A stretch of DNA of 64,000 bases, from the NCBI RefSeq assembly GCF_949987515.2, contig NC_082695.1, forward strand, positions 70,040,265 to 70,104,264, given 5' to 3'. Each line of letters opens with the position of its first letter. The first letter of the stretch is position 1. The position numbers and the translations under genes were made by a program. This stretch comes from Delphinus delphis (lineage: Eukaryota; Chordata; Mammalia; Artiodactyla; Delphinidae). A model generated the notes under the pieces. It did not search any database. It had not been told where the DNA came from and was given only the letters and a program-made list of their open reading frames with translations. Of this stretch, positions 11,801 to 22,311 are shown in pieces.

Positions 11801-12189
11801 CTAGAAACAAAAGGTCACTGTGCATGTTTTGACTTTTACAATAAAAAGGGTTAAAGACAGAACTGTTTGATGGGCAACCAGAAACACAGAGGCTGTAACC
11901 GTACCATTTGCACCTTCATAGACAATGGGTAAGAGGAAAGATGCTGTTATCTGGTAAGAAGAAAGCATAAAATGAGGACCCCCTATTTATTGGGGCTGTC
12001 ATGCAGGTGATTTGCACTGGCCAGGCCAAAGCGAGCTCTATGAACATCAGTGCCCTGCATATATAGACCACACCCCTGCAAAGTGTTCCCCAGTGCCGCA
12101 TCAGCGTATACACGTATTTGCAAGCGTTTTTGTATCATTGGCCACAACAGTACTAAAAGACATATTTCCTGAAATAGAAGGAGGACAAG

Positions 12190-12610
12190 ATTGAAGTATT
12201 AGGGGCAATATCGACAACGTGTCACGAATCTTTCAAAGATTTAACCTAGAGAAATAATCAAGGATGGCTGCAAAGATCTACCTACTAAATCACTGTAGGA
12301 CTGTATATAAAATAAGCCAAAAAAGGAAACTATAAGGCACCCAACAATAGATTAGCTAAATAAAACAATGAGACATTTGACTGAGTGCTCTAACTAATAT
12401 GCAATTTTTAACACCTAATTATTACATATATAAAGACTTTTAAATTTTACTGTAGTAAAAACACTTAACATGAGACCTGCCCCATTAACAGATTTTTAAG
12501 TGTACAGTACAGTACTAAATATAGGCACAATACTGTACAGTGAATCTCTAGAACTTATTCATCTTGTACAACTGAAACTATGCCCATTGAACTTTTGTAA
12601 AATTATTTTA
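12190..12610 (+). repeat. Old LINE remnants, including an L1M 3' end
   Basis: The segment from about 12440 to 12610 matches the tail of old L1M elements (TTAAGTGTACAGTACAGTA, later CTTGTACAACTGAAACTATG). The part before it (GGATGGCTGCAAAGATCTAC, then AGCTAAATAAA) looks like a further diverged LINE fragment. Family and boundaries are approximate. Lies in the CCDC68 intron between exons 3 and 4. Confidence 0.5.
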
Positions 12611-12798
12611 ATAATAAAAATCGCCTTCAGAATAAAACAGTGAGATTTAATTGATCAACTGTAAAAGTGCTTCTCTAAGTATGTGAGCACATGTGTGGAT
12701 TTATGGATGTGTGTGGATGTCTATCTAATTTCACAGATCCACAAATCTATCCTACCGGCACAAAGTACAAAATCAGAAATTTCTCCTACTGCTCATAC

Positions 12799-12939
12799 CT
12801 TGATTTTCAACACTTCATTCTCTTTGTTCATTTCTAAGAGCTGTAGGTCTTTTCCTTTTATCCTTTCCATGAGCAGATCCAAACTGCAACAAGAGGGGTC
12901 CATTTCAGAGTCAAGGCCATTTTGAACGTGCCGACAGTG
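12799..12939 (-). CDS. CCDC68: CCDC68 coding exon 3
   Basis: 141-nt exon, 47 codons, phase 0 at both ends. It starts HCRHVQNGLDSEMDPSCCSL and ends MNKENEVLKIK. The SEMDPSCCSLDLLM stretch is the most recognisable signature of CCDC68 and appears unchanged relative to the human protein as I recall it. After this cysteine-containing linker the long coiled coil begins (GKDLQLLEMNKENEVLKIK). The acceptor is CTCTTTTCAG and the donor is AAG/GTATGA. Confidence 0.95.
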
Positions 12940-13009
12940 CTGAAAAGAGCAAACAAGAAAATCATTCACCTGACTTTTCCTTTTCTCTACTAACTTTGAT
13001 AACAATAAT

Positions 13010-14460
13010 TATCACTCAGTATTACATATTTCAAGGAAGATTCAGATCAACACAAATAAATCTTTTGAATCTCAAATATCAATGGGAAGTTCCAGATGAA
13101 ACGCAGCTGGCCTCTATATTTGCTCAAATTTGAATAGATTCCTATATTAAAAGGAAGGTGGAAGTACATCTTTCATGCCTTTTATATTCCCTACAGTTTA
13201 AAATATACTATTAAGACCTTTTAAGAAGATAAATGATATCCACAAAGCCAGTTGTTTGTTTTTTTTAATCTAACTTGTCTGCTGACCTTCTGTGGTTTGA
13301 GATGGCCGAGGCAGACATACTGGCAACACAATTCATCTGCATTCCCAGGAAGCTATTCCTATTAAGGTGTCCAACAACCTCCCCATTTTTATAGCCAACG
13401 GTCGATAACTAGCCCTCAATTTACTTAACCCACGGACGCCATTTGACACAGCGGTCCCTCTTCACTTTCTAAAACCCATTGTTTTCCTTGTCTTCAGTAG
13501 CTCCATTCTCTCCTGTTTATCCCCCTAATTCACTAGCCTCACTTCTCAGCCTCCTGTGATGGATTCTTCTTCTTCCCAACATCTAAATATCATAAATTCA
13601 GGACTAGATGCTTAGCTTTTCTCTCCTTTCTATCCACACTGATATGTTCGGTGATCTCCTCCAGTTTCAGAACTTTAAATACCATCCTTACTCCCAAAAT
13701 CTCCATAGCCTGGACCTTCTATACCAGACTTCTACCCTCAACTCTAGAATCAGATATCCAACTTCCATCAGAAACCTCCACTCTGATAGGCAACTCAACA
13801 TAGTCAGAACTGAATGTTTGATCTTTCCTATCATTCACAAACTTTAGTCTTTTTTTCAGTTTCAGAGCACTTAAGAAAATAATTGGAGTGAGTTGTGTCA
13901 GTTTAGGAGCTGAGGATGATAAAGAAGACTCTGTTTATACATCTTACGCTATGTTCTAGTGTTCTCTGTGGCCATCCTGCAGAGTGGATAACACTGACAT
14001 TGATGAGGTGCATGTGGCTCAGGTGAGGTCTAAGCTGGCAGAATCCAGACAAGGCTAAGTGCACATCATTTGACCTTAAGAATAAAAGGCTGGTCACAGG
14101 GGAGGGGGTGCATTTAAGCTTATTGACTGATCACGCAGCGTAATGGCTTCAACTAGATGTCCATTGGTGTGGCCCAGGTGAACCTGTATGTATCCCGGCT
14201 GAGCCAATATCTTCCCATACAATTTAGATAAGTAAGCCAAGTTTAAAATATTCAAGTAAGACCTGGCCATTCCAATCTGATCCTACTAATGACATCTGTA
14301 GTTAAATATACATATGCCCATTAACATCTTTAGATACCAACAAAATACTTAATACTCATCATTCAAAGAATAATTTAATAATATCAGAAAGTTATTTAAA
14401 GGAAGTCTACATGGCTTTACGTTCATTTACTGAAGGAATAAAAGTGGTACATTTTGATGA
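13010..14460. other. Intron between CCDC68 exons 2 and 3
   Basis: No exon and no confidently named repeat. Short open frames on both strands here have no coding character beyond chance length. Confidence 0.45.
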
Positions 14461-14469
14461 ATTCATTAC

Positions 14470-14556
14470 CCTTGCATCTTGTTTGTGATTTGTATTATTA
14501 TGTCTTACTTCATCTTTAAATATTTGATTTCGGATCTTTTCCAGAGTAGTTCGAAT
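14470..14556 (-). CDS. CCDC68: CCDC68 coding exon 2
   Basis: 87-nt exon, 29 codons, phase 0 at both ends. It starts IRTTLEKIRNQIFKDEVRH and ends NHKQDAR. The acceptor has a good pyrimidine tract (TTTCTTTTCTTTTAG) and the donor is AGG/GTAATG. It encodes the first amphipathic helix following the N-terminal segment, and it matches the human exon apart from conservative changes. Confidence 0.92.
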
Positions 14557-14864
14557 CTAAAAGAAAAGAAAAATATTTTTTTCAAAGGCATTTAACACCA
14601 AATACTTTTTTTTTTCTATACCAGTTACAGGGTGCCAAATTTATCTAGGAAGTATTACATCTGTGTCAATCTCAGATTTAAATGACTGCCATTGACCTAA
14701 CTTGCATTTAGGCTAATATTGTTTAGATTGCAGAAAATGAGCATTTGGTCTTTACAACTGTTTCTTAGGCAAACCTAAAATATAACGCAAATGAATATTA
14801 TACCACAAAATAATTACAATTTAGTAATTAGTATTTAATACTAGTTAGTTCTGTTTTTTTCTAT

Positions 14865-15032
14865 ATAGTAATTTAGTACTAATTTGCTATTTGGTAATTA
14901 CTATAAAACAATTACTATTTGGTAATCACTATAAAATAATTACTATCCAATAATTACTGCAAAATAATTACTCTCTAGTAGTTACTAGAGAATAACTACT
15001 ATTTAATAATTACTAGAGAATAATTACTCAGA
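14865..15032. repeat. 28-bp AT-rich intronic minisatellite
   Basis: Five consecutive 28-bp units start at 14893, 14921, 14949, 14977 and 15005. Each has the form of a TAATTACT half, an A-rich centre and a second AATTACTAT-type half. A sixth, more diverged unit precedes them at 14865-14892. Units differ at several positions, so the array is not recent. It lies in the intron between CCDC68 coding exons 1 and 2, about 310 bp from exon 2. It has no spacers and is not a CRISPR array. Confidence 0.85.
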
Positions 15033-15039
15033 GGAGATC

Positions 15040-15680
15040 ATACAAATTTATGCATGAAATACAAGCCCCGTGTCTTGGTGACCTATGGAATTGCAAGACA
15101 CTCAAAGATAAATTAATCGCTCTAAGTCACAAACTAGCTATGTCCAAATTTTTCCATCTGTTCTAAAAAGTAGTTCATGAGAATATATACCTTTGTCAGA
15201 CATTATCATTGGATTCTCATAAGATTTCACATTTTTAATGAAGTAACATGCCAACATGTACAAGTCATTGGCGATAGTGGCTCTGAACTGCTTGAGAAGG
15301 AACAAGGTAAGGAGAGACAGAAACTCAGCAGGCATCATAAATATCTACTTGGCAACAAAGTATCAATACTTATGAAAGAACTGAGAAATGATGTAAAACA
15401 GTAGGACGCAGTGGTGAATAGTGTGGGACAAATTAAGTGCTGATAGGTGTTCTGAACCCTCCTGGCCCTTTATTCAGTTTTAGTCCAAGTGTAGGAACAG
15501 AGGTTCATACCCTCAAGAGAAATGACAACACATGTGTTTAAATTTCAGCTATCAAGGTTGTCCTTTGCCAACCTAGGTTTGTTCTTCCTCACATGTTCTA
15601 GGGAGGGAGAAACAAAGCCCACTAATTCATATCAGACTTTATTGTAAAAAATCATACCATGGTAACATGATTTCCAGTGC
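15040..15680. other. Intron between CCDC68 exons 1 and 2
   Basis: Nothing recognisable beyond ordinary AT-rich intron. Two overlapping open frames on opposite strands at 15138-15404 have no family resemblance. Confidence 0.45.
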
Positions 15681-15688
15681 CCACATAC

Positions 15689-15805
15689 CTTTTTCACATA
15701 TTCGGTTTCTTCAATAATGTGAGCTGATGTGGACTCATACGAGGCAGAATTATCTTCTATCTTCCCCTTCAGGGGAACTGTCGTGGTCACTGTTACTGCT
15801 GTCAT
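15689..15805 (-). CDS. CCDC68: CCDC68 coding exon 1 (start codon)
   Basis: The first coding exon has 117 coding nt, 39 codons. It starts MTAVTVTTTVPLKGKIEDNS and ends HIIEETEYVKK, which is the CCDC68 N terminus. The ATG at 15805-15803 has A at -3. An in-frame TGA lies seven codons upstream (15826-15824), which supports this start. The likely acceptor is TTTTGTCCAG, so the exon should begin at 15827 with about 22 nt of 5' UTR; an alternative TAG acceptor lies 10 bases further upstream. The donor is AAG/GTATGT. The N terminus is threonine-rich and lacks a signal peptide, as expected for a cytosolic centrosomal protein. Confidence 0.95.
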
Positions 15806-15899
15806 TGTGAAGCCCAGCCCAAATCAGCTGGACAAAACTAACCTCCTTGATGTTATAATTATGTGGTTTGTAAACTGAAAGGAGTTCTGTATTAGCACT

Positions 15900-16525
15900 G
15901 TAATCAAATATAGTAAAAAATATTATAAATTATGGAAATCTGTATATATCCAAAATTCAGGAATTAACTTAATATTAAAACGACACCAGTTGAAACAGTC
16001 ATTGATTAGAAACTTAAAAATTAAACTGAGAATGAAAAATGGGAAAATTTTCTTTTCATTCAGTATCAATTAGACTATAAAACCTCAAGAGTAGAGACTA
16101 TGCCTTATTCATATTCGTAAGTGCTTAATAAATGTCTGTGGGGCTAATAATATAACAAAATCATATATATATATATAAAACTTATATACATGTATGTATA
16201 TCACTTTATACTTTACAGAGACCTCTAATGTACTGCATTTCATTTAACTCTCAGTAGCCTGTAAAGGCCATTTACTCAAGAACTATTTGTAATAGTAAAA
16301 GATTTGGAAAAGCCCAAATGCCCACAAAAAGAGGACTGACTGAATGAACTACCTACTTCTATAGAGTTTTCTCTAGGATATATTTATTCAGTGAAAAAGC
16401 ATGGTGCAGAAAAGGATACATATAATTTCTCTAAGAAGAGAGAGTAGGATAGAAGGGGAAAATCTGTAATTTACAGTTTTGACACTGAAAAATGTAATTA
16501 TTTTACCTAATTATAAAATAAAACT
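15900..16525 (+). repeat. Old LINE-derived sequence, AT-rich
   Basis: A short L2-like 3' end near 16090-16145 reads AGAGACTATGCCTTATTC, then GTGCTTAATAAATG. From about 16280 to 16520 there is an L1M-like tail (AAGCCCAAATGCCCACAAAA, then GGATAGAAGGGG). Both are old and diverged, with approximate boundaries. Confidence 0.4.
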
Positions 16526-16529
16526 AAGT

Positions 16530-17235
16530 TAAAAAGAAAAAATAAAATCCTCAAAAATAAAAAACTAATAAAACAAATGAATATATCTGCATACAAACTT
16601 GGTGGCATATCCTCATGAATTACTTGAAGTGACTTTAAAACATGCACCAGGGACTATTTTTCCCAGATGTGATATGTCCTAAGAACAAAAAGAATCCCCA
16701 AACAATCTTAAACCGTATTCACTAATAATACTTTAGTGGAAATATTGGTATTGCTATTTTGAAACTATTATATGTGTGTGCAAACATTCACATGACTCAC
16801 TCACATAAATGCATGATGTAGAATAAAGTCAAGAAGTCATGGTCTTAATGTCTTAAGAACCAAGATTTTTAGCATAAGAGAAGAAGAAATCCAAATCAGA
16901 ACCAAAAATGTTACGTAAAAACCTTACAATCCAAACTGGAACCATGAGTAGAAAATAATGATTTATTTTCCTTTAAAAATGTATATTCCAAGTCTATCCA
17001 CTGAAAATTTAGAAACAGAAGCAATTAACACTCCCAGTGCCCAGACTATGGTCTCAGTACACTATTTTCTACTAAAATGCAACCAGGGCTTCTTGAGTGA
17101 TTTAGATCTGGAGCAAGAAGTATATAAGGTGAGCCTGAGATATCTTGTCATACCAGAAAGCAAAATAGTAACCAAATACTACTTGAATAAGACACAAAAA
17201 CCAACCTGAAGAGGAATGACTGTGATGGATTAAAA
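16530..17235. other. Unassigned DNA in the 5' intron region
   Basis: AT-rich, with no exon or nameable repeat recognised. Confidence 0.4.
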
Positions 17236-17239
17236 CATA

Positions 17240-18360
17240 TCAAAACTTTTTTAATTCCTGAAATTATGTTGACAAGAGAAAAACCGCCACCAACAACAAC
17301 AATCCTCAAACTCAATGGAGACGGGCCACGATTATACTAAAAATTAGCCCAGAAAAAGGGGTGAGGGGGACACCAACAAGCATTGGTCTTGCCTTTATGA
17401 TATGAATTTACCGTGTATTTCTTGGTAACCAAACAGTTGATTAGGAAAATTTTGCTACAGAATTTCTGCTAATAAACCCAAAAGGACTGAAAGAATTAGA
17501 AAACCTACATTTTGCAACCCTTTGTGAAGTAATGGATCTAAGCCACAGTCATCAACCAGCTCTAAAAACATCAGGTGAGAGCTTGATGAAGAATGCATCA
17601 ACTCGAGGGACCCCACTAATCAACCTTAACAGAAAACTAAAAAAGAGACAACCAGACGCTATGCTCTCTAGATGTGGTACAAGCACAAGTAGAAAGCATC
17701 ACCTATGAAGTATGCAGCCCCTCTATCTACTGACGGTAAACATCTGAGAAAGAGGAAACTGTTCAATGACTCTACAAAGGTGAAGGTTGCAAACAGCCAA
17801 ATCCAGATTATGTAAAATTTTACAGGGCAAATAATTATTCTTTCCACAAATTAATTATAGGAAGAAAGATGGGGAGAAGAGAAGAGAAGTTGCCAGAAAT
17901 TATGAGACTTAAGAAACATATGACCAAATGCAATATATGAATTTTCTTTGGCTCCTGATTCAAATAAACCAGCTATATAAAGACATTTTTGAAACAAGTA
18001 GGGGAATTTTACCACTGACTGGATAATAGATGATGTTAAAGAATTATTGCAATTTTGCAAAGCATTACTTGTAATTATTGTAATTTTAGGTGTGATAGTG
18101 GAATTGATATTCCTTAGAAAGATCTTCTCTGTTGGTTATACATACTGAAATATTTGCAGGTGAGATAATATTACATTTGAAATGTTAAAGAGAGTATTTT
18201 ACTCTAGTATTTAAAGAGAGGAAAAAATGGGGTGAGGTAAAAATGAAAGAAGTTTGATAAAATGCACGGAATTGTAGAAGCTGGGTGAGGGCACATGGGA
18301 TCCCTACAGTGCTCTACTATTTTGTTTCTCTTTGAAATTTTCATAATAAATAGTAAAGGA
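17240..18360 (+). repeat. Old L1/HAL1-like LINE remnant
   Basis: Contains a LINE-type 3' region: AAACATATGACCAAATGCAA, then GCTCCTGATTCAAATAAACC, then TGTTAAAGAATTATTGCAAT and GGTGTGATAGTGG. Upstream parts are heavily mutated with no intact reading frame. The HAL1/L1 family assignment is from memory of the consensus and is tentative. Confidence 0.5.
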
Positions 18361-18389
18361 CTAAAAAAATAAGATAAAATAAAAGTCCT

Positions 18390-18520
18390 GTAAGGTAGGA
18401 TTATTAATCTCATTTTACTGATAAGGAAGCCAAGAATCTAGTGGGTGCTATTCATTTACCCAAGATCACAGTAAACTAACAGAGCTGAAACTCAAACCTT
18501 TGTCTTTTGGACACCAAGAT
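18390..18520 (-). repeat. MIR SINE remnant
   Basis: Antisense MIR core: CTCATTTTACTGATAAGGAA, then TTTACCCAAGATCACAGTAA, then ACAGAGCTGAAACTCAAACC. This is the classic mammalian-wide arrangement, moderately diverged. Confidence 0.75.
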
Positions 18521-19189
18521 CAAAAGTGTTTCTATCACATTAAGGTCAGATTCCCTAGTGGGAAAAAAATTAAAATTTAGCAATGACCTATGCTGTTAAA
18601 ACACACAAAGAATTTTCATATTTGCTAGCATCACTTTGAAACTAAATAGCTTCTGGGGATGACTCAAAGTCCTGCATTTATCCTTTAATCTTCAATGAAA
18701 TTGACAGAGTATGCCAAGAATTTTCCATTTTATGTTAAATCCTCTTAGACAGCCACCGTGGCTTCTATTTGTTTCAGGGGAACTTGATTTGGCCGTAGCA
18801 GCTCTGCATGTCTGTTTTTTGCAGGATGTGAGCGGAACTACTTCTGTTACTTGGTCCTCTGAAGTCTCTTCCGGGATTAAGTTCTTAGTCCAAAACAACA
18901 TTTAAATGCTGGAAGTAAAAGAAATGCCCACAGAGACAAGAAATGATGTGTTTGGAAATGAGAGAGGGGTGGTCAGGCTGGAGTGGTGGTCATCAAACCA
19001 CGGCGGGGAGCCCAGTCTGGCTTCCAGCCTGTTAGGACAGCTTATGAATGGTTCTTACATCTTTTAATGGTTCAAAAAAAAAAAAAATCAAAAGAAGAAT
19101 AACATTTCAGGACACATGAAAATTATATGAAGTTCAAATTTAGTGTTCACAGATGAAGTTTTACTCTAAAATAACCATGGCCGTGCACT

Positions 19190-19325
19190 TACGTATTGTT
19201 TATGCTGCTTTTGCACTGTAACGGCTCAGTTGAGTAGATTCAACACAGAAAATACATGGCAAACAATGTCTAAAATATTTTCTATCTAACAGGTCCTTTA
19301 CAGAAAAAGTTTGCCCTCCCCTGAG
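19190..19325 (+). repeat. Fragment of an old DNA-transposon MITE
   Basis: Shares AAAATATTTTCTATCT, CCTTTACAGAAAAAGTTTGC and a GCTGCTTTTGCACTGTAACG segment with the fuller copy at 63712-63945. The common end reads AGAAAAAGTTTGCC. This is a hAT-like non-autonomous family; the exact name is not assigned. Confidence 0.55.
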
Positions 19326-19669
19326 GTAGAGTATGGCAGCAGGTGGGAGCAAAAGCAGGGGGAAAATAGAGGCAAGCAAAGCAATTGACTTGGTCTGCGT
19401 TGTTTTCTTGTTCGTCAATCCAATCGCCCTTGATCTATAGTCGCATTTGTTTGACTCACCGTCTCTTTTCTTTTTAGTGTGTTATATAATTGTGTACATT
19501 ACCGAATGATAAGGGGCATTTCATCACAGGAATTAATCACTCTTTAGAATGGATCCCACTGCATTCTCAGTCTTTCATAATTTGAAAATTGCATCTGGCC
19601 TCACATTATACATCCTAAAATATATTCTCTTATGTGACTTTTATTCTTAATATCAAAAAATTCTGCTCC

Positions 19670-20031
19670 ACAAATGAACCTATTTATGGAACAGAAATAG
19701 ACTCACAGACATAGAAAACAAACTTATGGTTAGGGGATAGTGGTAAGAGTAGGGGGAGATAAATTAGGAGTTTGGGATTAACATATACACACTACTGTAT
19801 ATAAAATAGATAAACAACAAGGACCTACTGTATAGCCCAGGGGGGAACTACACTCAACATCTTGCAATAACCTATATCTTGCAAGGAACTACACTCAATA
19901 TCTTGCAATAACCTTTTCTTTTCAGAAAAGAATCTGAAACAGAATATCTATATCTATATGTATTACTGAATCACTTTTCTGTACACTTGAAACTAACACA
20001 ACATTGTAAATTAACTATACTTCAATTAAAA
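19670..20031 (+). mobile_element. 5'-truncated L1 3' end with internal duplication
   Basis: L1 3' UTR sequence (GAACAGAAATAGACTCACAG at the start, CAACATTGTAAATTAACTAT near the end) closing in an A tail. The duplication aaaaaattctgctcc is present at 19655-19669 and 20032-20046. Inside, a roughly 30-bp stretch starting GGAACTACACTCAA occurs twice, at 19844 and 19885, spaced 41 bp apart. Confidence 0.88.
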
Positions 20032-20094
20032 AAAAAATTCTGCTCCTTAATCAATGATATTTCTCAAAACATCCTCCCTCCTCCCCTCACTGGT

Positions 20095-20235
20095 TGGGCC
20101 AACTTAAACAAGTTACATAAAACCTGAGCCCCGACTTACATATCTGTAAAATAGGGGTGATAACACCTAGAGTTGTAAAAAATGAAGAGTTTTTTAAATC
20201 CCTGGTTGCAGAAGGCACTCAATGGACAGTAACTC
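20095..20235 (+). repeat. MIR SINE remnant
   Basis: Sense MIR pattern: AAACAAGTTACATAAAACCT, then ATCTGTAAAATAGGGGTGAT, ending in a GCACTCAATGGACAGT segment. Confidence 0.6.
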
Positions 20236-20239
20236 TTAA

Positions 20240-20815
20240 AATTCTTGCTCCGATTATTTCATATTATGAATAACCACAGAAAATAAGCAGTCTGTAACAG
20301 AGAGGGTAGATCATGCCTATCTGGTTGCAAAGTTTATATGCAACTCTATTTATAGGAAATCAAATCCCATTTCTCTTTTGGTTCAGGAAACTTTCACGAT
20401 CACAGTCCTTCATTTGTATAAAGAAACCAAAGGGGAACTTAAGCCAGGAAAGTCCAAATTGCCATATGGCGTTACCGTCCGGGGGAAAATCTATCTTAAC
20501 ATTTATTTCTGCCAGAAGTAGTTTAAGCAGATAAAATTTTCAAAATAAAACACAATCAGTTAATTAAAGTGAGAAAAGAATTTTATTTGTTTTATGCTAG
20601 AGTGGATTGAAGACAGCTTACAAGTGGCATCAAGCCAAGAGGTATTATTTCCTAGATCAGGCCTTTTCAAACAGGGCTCCCCAGGGAAGGGGAGGCACTG
20701 CCCAGACAGGGCTTTGCCGTCTGGACTTGAACCAAAGCAGCTCTGCTTTGTTCTGTCACACACTGAATTTTTCCACGAGACTTTCTGTGAACAAAGAATG
20801 TTCTACAGCTAAAAG
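20240..20815. other. Unassigned DNA in the 5' intron region
   Basis: No exon found. Overlapping open frames on both strands at 20594-20858 reflect local GC content rather than a coding exon; no splice-flanked frame with family resemblance was seen. Confidence 0.35.
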
Positions 20816-20817
20816 GT

Positions 20818-21050
20818 CTGGAGGCAGACTGCCTGGTTTCATGGCCTGACTCTGCCACTCAGTAGCTGTGTGACCTTAAGCAATTCCTTAACTTCTCTGT
20901 GCCTCAGTTTCTTTATCGGTAAAATTCAGATAATATTATTATTAATAATAATAATATAAATAATAAACATGTGGTTGTGAGTTAACATTTGTCAAGCACT
21001 TATAATAGTGCTTAGCACATAATAAATGATTAGTACATGTTTGTCAAATA
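20818..21050 (+). repeat. Nearly full MIR SINE
   Basis: Well preserved MIR: GACTCTGCCACTCAGTAGCT, GTGTGACCTTAAGCAATTCC, CTGTGCCTCAGTTTCTTTAT, then a tail with GTGCTTAGCACATAATAAAT. An ATT/AATA microsatellite has grown inside it at about 20933-20966. Confidence 0.85.
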
Positions 21051-21447
21051 AGTAAATAAAACATAAAGCCATTATCCACAATTACTGCTGACAAGCAGTC
21101 TGACTGGTAGAAAAAAGTCCGGTAATACTTTAAACAGTCTGCAGAGAGAGCTGGGCTGTAAAGGAAAATCCATTTGGGGGTATTTTAAGACTAGCAAATC
21201 CATAGTATTGATTCTTTCTTGATAATGCGTCAATAATTTGTCAACATCCCCAGCTGATTATACTAACATCCAATGAATAGTTTACCATTTACAAAGCAAT
21301 TCATACACATTATTATGAATTATTATCCATGTGGTAAACCAGCACAGCACTGGGCACCCAGGATTATGTAACCAAACCTACTTTTCTGATTAATGACCTA
21401 AGCATGGCTCAACCATTATACAATAAACACAAAGAAGGCACCTGTTG

Positions 21448-21895
21448 TGGGTTGAATTTTGTCCCCCCTTCCATTCACATGTTGAAGCCCTAACCCCCAG
21501 TACCTCAGAATGTGACCTTATATAGAAACAGGGTTGTTGCAGACGTAATTAGTTAAGATGAGGTTACACTGGAGTATGGGGGACCCTTATCCAATATGAC
21601 TGATGTCTTTATAAATAGGGAAAATTTGCACACAAGGAAAACTCCATGTAAAGTTGAAGGCAGAGATCAAGGTGATGATTCTACACACCAAGGAATGCCA
21701 GAAATTTCCAGGAAACCACCAGAAGGTGAAGGAGAGCCTGGAACAAATTCTTCCTTATAGTTTTCAGAAGGAACCAACCCTACCGACACCTTGATCTTGA
21801 ACTTTCAGCCTCCTGAACTTTGAGACAAGAAAGTACTACGTTTAAGCCATTCAGTTTGTGGTACTTATAGTCTAGAGATTTTAACAAAGGAGTTC
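21448..21895 (+). mobile_element. MaLR (MLT1-type) LTR
   Basis: Begins GGGTTGAATTTTGTCCCC, continues with GTTGAAGCCCTAACCCCCAG, GTAATTAGTTAAGATGAGGT and CCAATATGACTGATGTCTTT, and ends with TTTAAGCCATTCAGTTTGTG. This order is diagnostic of MLT1-class ERVL-MaLR solo LTRs. No internal region. Confidence 0.85.
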
Positions 21896-21914
21896 CCTTC
21901 CTTTACTTAACCCT

Positions 21915-22310
21915 TGATTCATTCATTCATGTATTAAACATTTATTGAATACAGCTGTGTTAGGAGCTGTGGCTATAGAAATGAGTCAGAGACCCCACTT
22001 TCACGGGACTTTCAGTACAGGGGGGAAACAGACATGAAACAAAACAATAAATATATAGGGAACATAATCAGAGGTGGTGTCATGAAGAAAAACGGAGGCA
22101 GGGTAACAGAATAAAAAGCGGCGCTGTTTTGGATGGGTGCTGAGAGAAGGTCGATCTGAAGAGGTGGCATTTAAGCAAAAGACGTGAATGAAGGAGGTGA
22201 AGCCGTGTGGCCATCTGGGAGAAGAGGATTCCAGGCAAAGGGCAGAGCAAGAGCTGAGGCTGGAACTTGCTTGAAGTCATATTCTAAGAACAAGGTAGGC
22301 AGTGTGGCCT
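21915..22310 (-). repeat. L2 LINE 3' end
   Basis: Starts with the reversed L2 terminus (ATTCATTCATTCATG, then ACATTTATTGAATACAG) and continues through GACATGAAACAAAACAATAA into GATTCCAGGCAAAGGGCAGA. Ancient and diverged. Confidence 0.7.
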
Positions 22311-22311
22311 A

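Noticed and set aside
14865..15032. Regular 28-bp repeats resembling a CRISPR array
   Set aside because: Units are head-to-tail without spacers, diverged, and lie in a mammalian intron.
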